This document shows positions 57,501-64,000 of a stretch of 64,000 nt of DNA, one piece after another. The DNA is taken from the NCBI RefSeq assembly GCF_021390495.1, contig NZ_JAJEJP010000001.1:1426001-1490000 (forward strand), read 5' to 3'. Within the stretch, counting starts at the first letter, position 1. Each line of letters starts with the position of its first letter. Below the pieces are notes generated by a model that saw only the letters and a list, made by a program, of their open reading frames with translations, was not told the DNA's origin and searched no databases. A program made the translations under genes and the position numbers. Origin of the DNA: Paraburkholderia sp. ZP32-5 (lineage in GTDB: Bacteria; Pseudomonadota; Gammaproteobacteria; Burkholderiales; Burkholderiaceae).

Positions 57501-60500
57501 GCCTGCGTGGACCTACTTTTGGAGCCACTGGAATGAGGTTTGCGACGGCCACGACTGGGCTTCGGCCTTCAAAGAGCGCGGCTACGACACGCTCTTTGCG
57601 GTTGAAGGGCTGGACAAACTGCTTGATCCTAATCCTTGGCAATTGAACGGCCAGTTACTGACTGAGCGCGACAAGAGGCGGATCGATCGCATTGCTCTGG
57701 CCCGCTTGGTCTACAAGCCCGACTTCTTTGAGAGCGTGAGACCTGCCACGAACAGCGACCATGTGAAGCGCCGGACACGGCTGGTGGCGCGTAAAGCTTG
57801 GCGATTGGTTGGCGAGGAGCCGGCGCCACCGGTGGTCGCGCCACAAGGCAACCGTGAGTTGACAGCCGTTGAATGGTTGTGTCTGGCGGGTACGTTACTG
57901 TTCAACGCATCGGGTAATGAGGATCCGTTGGCTGCGCTCAGGAACCGCTTACCCGTCCAACATAATGAATTGGCCCTCGCGCAAACTGTCGTTTGCCAAT
58001 TGATCGGCCAAGGCGTTGCGATCAGTGCCAACGCAGAGGTAGGACTTGCCATCGACTTTGTGGTCAGAAGTGCGCGGCGTGATGTGCGACTGACTGTGCT
58101 GTCTAGATTTCCAAAACTGCTTTCAGGCATCGGGGGCAATCAGAATCTCCGGCTGATTCCGCACTTGCCTGTTCTGAATCACGAAGCCGAATCGATTTAC
58201 GAGATCGATACAGAACCCGGAATTGATGGCAGATCTCTGTACCGTTGCTTTCTCCGCGGTGAGACTCCCAATGGACCTGAAGTGGTGTCTCACTTCGTGC
58301 AAGCGGCTCTGCATTCGGGGTCGTCAAATGCAGCCGAGACAAGACCGATCTACTTTAAATTGATCGAACTCAGTGCCTCCACAATTCGTCATGGCAGGAG
58401 TGTGGTGCCACAGCCGTGGAGCGAATTAAATGCCTCCGAAGTAACACTCTCGGCACCCAAGACTCATTTAGCTGCGTGTCTATTTCTAGCTTTTCTGGCG
58501 ATGCATCGATGGAAAGGGGACAACGAGGATCGAATTGCGTATGTTCCGTTCCGGCCTCAGTTGTTTCAGGATGGAGAGGGAGGGAGGGTGACGCTTCATC
58601 TTCTCGCCGATCCGGTTCCGCGCAATCTGCTGGGCGTCAGCGCGTGGTACCACGACCGTGACGAACGAGTGCAGTCGGAAAATGTGCCGCTGGAGGGCGC
58701 AGAAATGTGGCGCGTGGGTTGGGCCGTCGCCGACGTGCTGGGCGTGGCTGTAGACATGGCAGGCGAGACTGGCGAGCGCGACGAGCTACTTGACGATATC
58801 GAGGAATCAGACAACGAGGCGCATGCCAAGCAGGTACTGGAAAACTATGTGCTGCGCCAGCAGTTACGCAAGTTGCAGGGAAGCTATCTGTCGTCCGCAA
58901 ATATTGATGCTGCACTAGACACGGTCTCTTCGTTGCCCGGCACGGTGAATCGAGCACTGAAATTATTGCAAGACTTTCCTGCGGACCTGGACCTGGACGC
59001 ACAGGTGCGGCATGTAATTCTGATGGAAGCCGAAAGCCGAGCCATGGCCATGCGAATGAACATGCGCAGTGGTGATGACTTGCGGCACACACTGCATCGA
59101 GCGTTCCCAGACGCGTTGGCTCGATTGCCATTGTGGGTCGTGGCAGGACTTAAATTGCTGCGGCCAACCGGCCAAACGACCTCATTACGCCCTGAACCGG
59201 CGCTGATGTTGGGCCTGTACCGCGCGCTGTATCCAGTTCCGAGCAAGCACGAGGCCGAAGCACCGGCAACGTCGCTGCGTATGGCGCTGGTGCTAGCTAC
59301 CGTGGGCATTGGCCTGCGTGGTAGCGTAGCGGCGCTTTGGGGCTACGCCGCAGACTTGGGTTCGCGCCGTATGAGCGAAAGCTTGAACTTGCCGGCTGAT
59401 TGGGAGATGCCGGACATGGCTCGCCTGGATCCGCAGGGTGATTACCGGGCGATACGCAAGACGCTGTTCGACGGCGATTGGCCTGCACTGTGCAAGGCGA
59501 GCCCATGGCAATGGATGCTTGCCATGATCGGCTTGCTCGATGCCAGCTTTGCGCAGGCCTTCAAACTGCATTCGTTGAAAGAGTTATTTGCGGTGCTCAG
59601 CGTTTGGCAGACCAAGCCTGCTCGCGCCGATGATGCAGACGTGGCGGAAGAGCCTTGGCCCTTCGACGCGTTGCCGAGATTCACGCTGCAACAATGCGAG
59701 AGTTTGATACAGGCGTTGCCCAAAGCGCTGTGCGAGCTCGATCGCGAGCGAGGTATGCGCGTTGTATGTGTTCATGGCAGGACGTTTGGTCGTAGCCGCG
59801 ACACCGACGAATTCATAGATGCCACGGGGGCCGGTTGGCAAATGAGCAGGCCGCAGTACACCAGCCTGTATGCCAACTCGGTCGAAGAATACCGCCCCCT
59901 GATGGGCAGCCGGGTGCTTAAGGTCTGGACGGAAACACGCCGTATCACGGACGATGATCTGCTGGCCCTACACTCGCTTGATACCAAGCTGGGAAAGTGG
60001 CTGCCATCTCAAGCGGATGTGATCGACACGGTTAAAACAGGCGTGGCAGTTCGGTATCACCCCGCGGCGACCGATTACGTTAAAGCCGGCACTGCAACTC
60101 CGCTAACAAATGATGTGACGAACGACTCGCTAGCGTATCCAGATGAAGCCGACGGCCACACTACAGAGCCGCTGAATTCACAGTCTGAGGTAGTTGATGA
60201 CCAGCCCATAGTGCCGCCGCAACCAGAGACGTCGGCCGAAAGGCACTCAGGCTCGCTCTATTTCGAACGGTTGCCTGAATGGCAAGGTGAGTCGTGGAAA
60301 AATCGCCTCGGAGGCGAGACAAATCATGACCGGGGAGCACGAATCAGCTCGCACTTCCGCGTCGCGCTGTTTCAGTCCCGAGTGGATGAAAGCTACGCTC
60401 ACCCGATAGTCGAAGTCGGTCTGGGCGGCTTGCCTTTAGCCAATTCATCGCGAGATGCACTCCGATCCGAATTGGAGAATCGCGACCTTAAGACAGTAAG

Positions 60501-62085
60501 CAAATCCGCTCAGCGACATTCTGAGTTTCTTTGGCGCCACGACAAGAAAGTCATTTCTTGGCCAGAGCATCGGCGTCGGGTGCTACTGAGCCAAGCCCTG
60601 AAGGCTTGCAGAGACCTGAAGGTGGAATTATTGGTTTTGCCCGAAGTGTCCGTTCGACCGGACACAGTGGCATGGTTGAAGACGCAGCTTCCGAATTTCC
60701 CTGGGTTGGCCGTGCTTGCGGGTACCTATCGGCATTTCGAGGCAACTGACGGTGGCGATCACTTGAAGGAAAGGTTGACCCTGTTGTGGGCACCGGACAA
60801 AGCGCTTGAAGTGCCGCTCGGGTTGGAGGGGGACAAAGGGGTTATCGAGTTGCAGCGTGATAAGAAGTACCGCGCCGTGGCAGCCCATGAACTGTTCCGG
60901 CCGAGTACCGATAAGTTACAGCCGCTATACACCGAAGAGAAAGTGGTGGGGGAATTGCGCCGCATCCGAGATCGCGCGAAGAAGGGTGAATGGTCAGCTG
61001 ACCAACTGATTCCGCTGTTCCAAGCTTTGCTCCATGGTCCTCAGAAGCTGCGTTACTGCATGGAGCTAATTTGCTCTGAGTTGTTCGTGCTTACAAGCCC
61101 CGCCAACCGGTCGCCGCTGCAACAAGAGTTGGCCAAGATTTTGCAACTGTTTGGCGGAAATCCCTCCGAAGCCAAAACGATTGTCAACGATGACGTCATC
61201 GCACTTGGCGAACTACTGACGTTCGCGCAATTGCAGCGTGAGCGACGGTCCGTGTTGCTGGTCCCCGCTTTCACAAGCCGGAGCAACGACTATTGGCATG
61301 CTGGTCAGGCCAGCGTTTTGGCGTCTGGCACGGCTACCGTGTTCTGTAATGCGGCTAACAAGAAGATCAGCATTGGCGGTAGCTGTTTCATCGGCATTGA
61401 CTCCGTTAACGGCGTGAAACCTGAACACGCCGGTATCGTACGTCTGTTGACTCCGTATCACGGTTGGAGCAAGGGCATTCTGCAGGCTGACTGCAAGGGG
61501 GCGCTGTCGCCGACCGATCAAGCCTTGGTGGTCGTGGATCTCGATCCGGTGCATGTGGTAAGTGGCAAGCCACGTCCCCAATTGCTGCCCGAACCCATGT
61601 CTTTGGTGGCGTATTTGCCCGTTGTGGAGGTGATAGACAAGGTGAAAAACGCCGAAGGACTAGCAAATGCGTTGAACAAAGAACTGACTCTGGAAGGATG
61701 TAGAAAGTTGCGCGAAATGTTGACGAATGAGGCCTTTCCGGAAGCATGTGGGCAATTGCACGTCCGTGATGATTTCGCCAAAGCGTTCACGGAACTGCTT
61801 GAAGCAAAACAAAACGGGCAGCTGAATCCAGAGACAGGTGGAGCGAAATTGGAAAAATTCAAAGACTTCTTCGGTGATTCACGCGCTATCCGCGAGCGCA
61901 TCTTGGCTTGGCTCCGGGATCGTCATCAGCAACCCGCCTCAAAGGCTGGCGAGCTGCGTCTGGAACCAGTTTGGCTGGACTTTCTGGTCGCGGATCTGAC
62001 TTGGCGACATAGCGACGACAAGTGTCCTGAAGTCCGTGTCCCGCCATTGCTGGACGAGTCGGCGATTGATTTCAGCAAGAGCTGA
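54580..62085 (+). CDS. Giant primase (CHC2-Toprim)-reverse transcriptase-nitrilase fusion
   Basis: This 2501-residue protein starts at a GTG after GAGGGA. Domains: a CHC2 zinc finger (Cys37, His40, Cys62, Cys65); a Toprim fold with VEGFLD (Glu285, Asp289) and DSD (Asp336, Asp338), together DnaG-like; a reverse transcriptase at about 600-850 with motif A LDAKRYYDSI (Asp699, Asp705), IPQGP (780-784) and YVDD (829-832); a region of about 1000 residues with no recognised domain; a charged linker (about 1830-1910); and a C-terminal nitrilase fold with LLVLPEVSV (Glu2022), Lys2095/2096 and LICSELF (Cys2165). RT-nitrilase fusions are known defence proteins (DRT/UG class). It neighbours the integrase, a usual cargo position. 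Confidence 0.92.
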   Translation: MDRYDISEVLTKVSLEDVVRRLGIETERHGSQTRALCPFHQDTRPSLNLYQAEGASPAHFHCFACGAHGNAIDLVKQVEGLDFLPAVKWLTQQFGLTSTLRLSPTKSERKTVSQAALDFALSTFDVKHDAELFKAWCAERAFEEGFLYDQGLRCISHGVLVEALQSKKLEERTELIDGLESLGLIKRLRSPSSTEQWKLDLRDQFRDCFHDGRVVIPIRSADAKQPKVIGFVGRALQSLPPEGVAKYLLTSGFDKSNHLFNATDAFKAVEHALKHGQPATLYLVEGFLDALRMKSLGQPAVALMGVSLSNGQLELLKVLAENATGKGELAYSVFLDSDSAGFGGANRLVRRLLDLPGVDLRWVGLPWRIEPALGKDPDACLLDVASAEQAAGWLQRFELPAEGVLLAGELGSQDASELAALRWHHLAVTVRERALFRTAMTVKRLYGHRLAEAPAMRLKDSPWPWAQQLQAVLLGSVGGTRPSERSLYLEEERPRAALARRLAYHGARRGELPCDESAWQILNGNEYLFDETVLDRLRAAVQGKLWHQAAPFDAVHLPRKLTANKDVLDDPRRKVMPHPADLHAQQLFLNELLTHRHDRLSASGLAFSAYIPAVRWYSSRQEVLVTGMYEALNEPDLEWGEPKTLSFGYQIDMDVLEGDKTPSDQGMFRPFGQCWRDFMASLMRQCHSIGPRVHVLRLDAKRYYDSIQRYVVREELLKPLSTALRDHNPEGFSSMFGLTIDSSERDGALERLLTDLIFGHEYHDPEVAGKTRRSEEVTGIPQGPVFSAYIGTIALFPVDDAARRFIRRTRTEESGPDGKPHPRAGYARYVDDIVLFADNEALLTELREVLQAKAAEHSISLIHKGERVRSGTPSQVMRQLNDGRGLAASVPAWEPPIVGDGESDWSLGDDLPKVDRQCALQMLRHPALMDRPEDIIDQVKAAMSAPDLRVSDLGLCARWLWWHIAIVDRPVDSEPAWTYFWSHWNEVCDGHDWASAFKERGYDTLFAVEGLDKLLDPNPWQLNGQLLTERDKRRIDRIALARLVYKPDFFESVRPATNSDHVKRRTRLVARKAWRLVGEEPAPPVVAPQGNRELTAVEWLCLAGTLLFNASGNEDPLAALRNRLPVQHNELALAQTVVCQLIGQGVAISANAEVGLAIDFVVRSARRDVRLTVLSRFPKLLSGIGGNQNLRLIPHLPVLNHEAESIYEIDTEPGIDGRSLYRCFLRGETPNGPEVVSHFVQAALHSGSSNAAETRPIYFKLIELSASTIRHGRSVVPQPWSELNASEVTLSAPKTHLAACLFLAFLAMHRWKGDNEDRIAYVPFRPQLFQDGEGGRVTLHLLADPVPRNLLGVSAWYHDRDERVQSENVPLEGAEMWRVGWAVADVLGVAVDMAGETGERDELLDDIEESDNEAHAKQVLENYVLRQQLRKLQGSYLSSANIDAALDTVSSLPGTVNRALKLLQDFPADLDLDAQVRHVILMEAESRAMAMRMNMRSGDDLRHTLHRAFPDALARLPLWVVAGLKLLRPTGQTTSLRPEPALMLGLYRALYPVPSKHEAEAPATSLRMALVLATVGIGLRGSVAALWGYAADLGSRRMSESLNLPADWEMPDMARLDPQGDYRAIRKTLFDGDWPALCKASPWQWMLAMIGLLDASFAQAFKLHSLKELFAVLSVWQTKPARADDADVAEEPWPFDALPRFTLQQCESLIQALPKALCELDRERGMRVVCVHGRTFGRSRDTDEFIDATGAGWQMSRPQYTSLYANSVEEYRPLMGSRVLKVWTETRRITDDDLLALHSLDTKLGKWLPSQADVIDTVKTGVAVRYHPAATDYVKAGTATPLTNDVTNDSLAYPDEADGHTTEPLNSQSEVVDDQPIVPPQPETSAERHSGSLYFERLPEWQGESWKNRLGGETNHDRGARISSHFRVALFQSRVDESYAHPIVEVGLGGLPLANSSRDALRSELENRDLKTVSKSAQRHSEFLWRHDKKVISWPEHRRRVLLSQALKACRDLKVELLVLPEVSVRPDTVAWLKTQLPNFPGLAVLAGTYRHFEATDGGDHLKERLTLLWAPDKALEVPLGLEGDKGVIELQRDKKYRAVAAHELFRPSTDKLQPLYTEEKVVGELRRIRDRAKKGEWSADQLIPLFQALLHGPQKLRYCMELICSELFVLTSPANRSPLQQELAKILQLFGGNPSEAKTIVNDDVIALGELLTFAQLQRERRSVLLVPAFTSRSNDYWHAGQASVLASGTATVFCNAANKKISIGGSCFIGIDSVNGVKPEHAGIVRLLTPYHGWSKGILQADCKGALSPTDQALVVVDLDPVHVVSGKPRPQLLPEPMSLVAYLPVVEVIDKVKNAEGLANALNKELTLEGCRKLREMLTNEAFPEACGQLHVRDDFAKAFTELLEAKQNGQLNPETGGAKLEKFKDFFGDSRAIRERILAWLRDRHQQPASKAGELRLEPVWLDFLVADLTWRHSDDKCPEVRVPPLLDESAIDFSKS

Positions 62086-62519
62086 GCCAAAGCAATCAGT
62101 TCCCACCTCTCTGGCGGAAGCGTCAGCGACCGCTTTCAATTTTCCGGGTGGCTTCGGCCTGTCGCGGAGGCAGATCCCAGCCTCTGAAAAGCGGTCGTTG
62201 CTCAACGAAAACGGAATGGCTTCTACGGATCGAGAGTGTGAGTTCACTGATGGGGAAAGCTGTCGCGCCTCCTTCTAGTCGCCAACGTTGGCCGTCGGCC
62301 GCATTGCTGACATAGAACCCAGTCCGCTTCGACGTCAGCTTTGGCCGACGACTCGCCGACCGATACACTGCACGAATAGCCGTTCCAGTTTGCAACCGGC
62401 CATAGCCATAGCCCACGGGTCGGGTCGAAAGGTGGTTGTGGATCGACTGCAGTCCTCGCCGCTCTCGGATCGTTAGAAGGATGAAATTCGATAGTCGCAG
62501 TAGCAAGGCAACGACTGGC
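62086..62519. other. Region between the giant gene and the integrase gene
   Basis: This 434-bp stretch has no supported gene; an open minus-strand frame at 62123-62533 has no recognised product and overlaps the integrase end. No clear terminator is found after the giant gene. Confidence 0.4.
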
Positions 62520-63713
62520 TTAACGACCAGCAAGATAGTTAGCCCAATCAGCCATCATCGCCGCGCGTTTCGTAAACAGGTCACCGCGCGCGTAGGCGGC
62601 CTCTGCTTTATCCTTGAGCAGGTGTGCCAGCGCGGCTTCGGCAACTTCACGCGGATAGTGCGTCGTCTCGCCAACCCAATCGCGGAAGGTTGAGCGGAAA
62701 CCATGAGCCGTCAGATCACTACGTTCCATGCGTTTCAACAACTGCAAAAGGGCCATATTTGATAGCGGGCTTTGTTCACGCTGCCCCGGGAACACGTACT
62801 CGTTCTGCCGGACTGACTTCATCGCCTTGACAATGCGAATCGCAGCCTTGGACAAAGGTACGCGATGCTCCTTTCCAGCTTTCATCCGCTCGGCCGGAAT
62901 GGTCCAGATTGCCGCGCTTAGGTCAAACTCATCCCACCTTGCACCGATTATTTCGTTGGTACGAGTTGCAGTCAGAATCAGGAGTTCGAGCGCTTTGGCT
63001 CCCGTGTTGTCCAGTTTGCGAAGCTCAACCATGAACGCAGGTGCGTCGGAGTAGGGCAGGGCGGCATGATGCTCGACCTTCTGCACCTTCGACCGCTTCG
63101 GAAGCAGATGATCGAGGTGGCCTTTCCAGCGCGCCGGGTTTTCTCCGGAGCGGTAGCCGCGCACGGTTGCCCAATCGAGTACGGACTCGATCCGTCCACG
63201 AACGCGCGAGGCAGTCTCGGTCTTTTCCGTCCAGATCGGCTCCAGCGCCTTCATGACGAGCGCAGTATCGATCGCCGACACCACAAGCGACCCGAAGTGC
63301 GGTGACGCATAGGTATCAAGCGTATTCGTCCACTGATCCGCGTGTTTGGCATTCTTCCAACCACTGCGATGAGCTTCGATATATGCCTCCGCGCACTCGT
63401 CGAACGTTTTGCTTTTCGCCGCTGTGGCCTTGGATGACGCACGCTGCTGTTCCTTGGCGTCGAGCGGATCAACGCCTTCTAGCAACTGTTTGCGCGCCGC
63501 GAGGGCAAGCACGCGCGCGTCGGCAAGACTTACAGTGTGTAAGGGGCCTAGGCCCATACCCCGGGCCTTGCCATTTTTCATATAACGAAAAAGCCACGAT
63601 TTGACACCGCCTTGGGTGATTTGCAGGTAGAGGCCGCCCCCATCACCGTGAAAGCCGGGCTTCGTGAGCTTGCCGATTTTCGTTGCGCTGAGTTTGTTAA
63701 TTGCGTGTGCCAT
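62520..63713 (-). CDS. P4-type tyrosine integrase
   Basis: This 397-residue recombinase has the N-terminal arm-binding DUF4102 domain (HGDGGGLYLQITQGGVKSWL), a core-binding domain and the catalytic domain with Arg251 (TATRTNEI), His337-x2-Arg340 (AHGFR), His364 (ALAHLL) and the nucleophile Tyr374 (AAYARGD). It integrates into tRNA genes. It lies just inside the right attachment site and reads into the island. Arm-like motifs flank its promoter side. Confidence 0.95.
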   Translation of the reverse strand: MAHAINKLSATKIGKLTKPGFHGDGGGLYLQITQGGVKSWLFRYMKNGKARGMGLGPLHTVSLADARVLALAARKQLLEGVDPLDAKEQQRASSKATAAKSKTFDECAEAYIEAHRSGWKNAKHADQWTNTLDTYASPHFGSLVVSAIDTALVMKALEPIWTEKTETASRVRGRIESVLDWATVRGYRSGENPARWKGHLDHLLPKRSKVQKVEHHAALPYSDAPAFMVELRKLDNTGAKALELLILTATRTNEIIGARWDEFDLSAAIWTIPAERMKAGKEHRVPLSKAAIRIVKAMKSVRQNEYVFPGQREQSPLSNMALLQLLKRMERSDLTAHGFRSTFRDWVGETTHYPREVAEAALAHLLKDKAEAAYARGDLFTKRAAMMADWANYLAGR

Positions 63714-63732
63714 AGCGTCATTCTAACGATTT

Positions 63733-63753
63733 GACTTACAAATTGACTATCAA
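63733..63753 (+). promoter_or_regulatory. Putative integrase arm sites at the right end
   Basis: GACTTACAA (63733-63741) and TTGACTATCAA (63743-63753) are exact copies of motifs at 36336-36344 and 36322-36332, on the same strand but in the opposite order. They lie 20-40 bp upstream of the integrase start, so the integrase may also regulate itself there. Confidence 0.65.
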
Positions 63754-63873
63754 AATATCTCTGGATTCAGGCGATCCGGGGAGGACTGCTGTGGAATCGA
63801 GATTCTGTGAAACCCTTGCTGGGCAAGGGATTGATGGAATTGCGTGGAATCGTGCGGAACCGGGTTGGTATGA

Positions 63874-63887
63874 CCGTCTCTCCGCCA
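63874..63887 (+). repeat. attR core: 14-bp copy of the tRNA-Ser 3' end
   Basis: CCGTCTCTCCGCCA repeats the tRNA end at 36257-36270. The preceding 13 bp match the T arm imperfectly. It marks the right boundary of the island. Confidence 0.92.
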
Positions 63888-63897
63888 CCCAACAGAT

Positions 63898-63924
63898 AAG
63901 GCTCCCAGATGTGGAGCCTTTTTG
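63898..63924 (+). terminator. Probable original tRNA-Ser terminator, displaced by the island
   Basis: AAGGCTCC pairs with GGAGCCTT around CAGATGT and is followed by TTTTG. It lies 10 bp past the right attachment repeat, exactly where a terminator for the tRNA would have been before insertion. Confidence 0.8.
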
Positions 63925-64000
63925 TTTTGGGTTATTAAAGTGGGGTTGGGTGATTGGCGGGAAGTGAATTCCGCTCGTTGGCGGCGCCTTCGCCGGGCGT

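Larger units (their letters stand above)
36257..63887. mobile_element. tRNA-Ser genomic island (27.6 kb, P4-type integrase)
   Basis: The island lies between a 14-bp direct repeat of the tRNA 3' end. It contains a P4-type integrase at its right end, a P4-like primase-helicase, AlpA, a type I secretion system with a large cargo protein, and a giant primase-reverse transcriptase-nitrilase gene. Base composition inside is lower in GC and more variable than the flanks, especially at 39-49 kb. No conjugation genes are seen, so it may be a satellite-type or decayed integrative element that needs a helper for transfer. Boundaries rest on the repeat, integrase position and arm-like motifs. Confidence 0.9.

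Noticed and set aside
62123..62533. 136-residue minus-strand frame after the giant gene
   Set aside because: It overlaps the integrase end, has no ribosome support and no recognisable domain.
63731..63967. Frame spanning the right attachment site
   Set aside because: It crosses the island-chromosome junction and covers the arm-like motifs and the terminator, so it is a chance frame.

Overview
The window looks like a chromosomal segment of a Burkholderiaceae bacterium, most likely Paraburkholderia or a close relative. Supporting this are the high GC content, the dense gene packing, an ImuC/DnaE2 mutasome polymerase, a DUF3563 small protein, a 3-hydroxybutyrate dehydrogenase next to a patatin/DUF3734 gene, an FtrABCD iron system and a class I fumarase. 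The genus is inferred from gene content and order, not from a search.

Bases 1-36,180 are core-like backbone. In order they hold dnaE2 (cut by the left edge), a copper pair (copZ-like chaperone and divergent cueR) with a RmlD-like reductase, a DUF3563 gene, an orphan NMT1/THI5-like binding protein, rlmJ, an aldo/keto reductase, 3-hydroxybutyrate dehydrogenase plus patatin, an aromatic aminotransferase and uvrB. An iron block follows (about 16-28 kb): ftrABCD, hemP, tonB-exbB-exbD, bfd and bfr, with Fur-box-like sites before ftrA, hemP and bfd. SRPBCC, OsmC, pirin/LysR and murI genes are interspersed. Then come class I fumarase, a UPF0114 membrane protein, acs and a DUF4212/sodium-solute symporter pair that probably takes up acetate or a related acid for Acs.

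A tRNA-Ser(GGA) gene at 36,180-36,270 is the insertion site of a 27.6-kb genomic island. A 14-bp copy of the tRNA 3' end (36,257-36,270) recurs at 63,874-63,887. A P4-type tyrosine recombinase lies just inside the right end. Two short motifs resembling integrase arm sites occur at both ends. Sequence past the right repeat includes a terminator that was probably the tRNA's own before insertion.

The island is composite. The left part has small ICE-type genes and a glycosyltransferase. The centre (39.6-49.3 kb, visibly lower GC) encodes a type I secretion machine (HlyB-like ABC with an inactive C39-like domain, HlyD, TolC). Its probable cargo is a 1180-residue protein with two zinc-peptidase motifs, NG-rich repeats and a nearly perfect 22-residue tandem repeat. 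It is preceded by a small exported protein of unknown role. To the right is a reverse-oriented P4-like replication module (primase-helicase, AlpA, DUF6499-like).

The most striking gene is a 2501-residue single-chain protein at 54,580-62,085. It joins a CHC2 zinc finger and a Toprim fold (DnaG-like primase), a reverse transcriptase with the YVDD motif, a roughly 1000-residue region I cannot assign, and a C-terminal nitrilase fold with an apparent Glu-Lys-Cys triad. RT-nitrilase fusions are known as anti-phage systems (DRT/UG class). The primase front end, great size and position beside the integrase make this the best candidate in the window for an undescribed or poorly described defence system.
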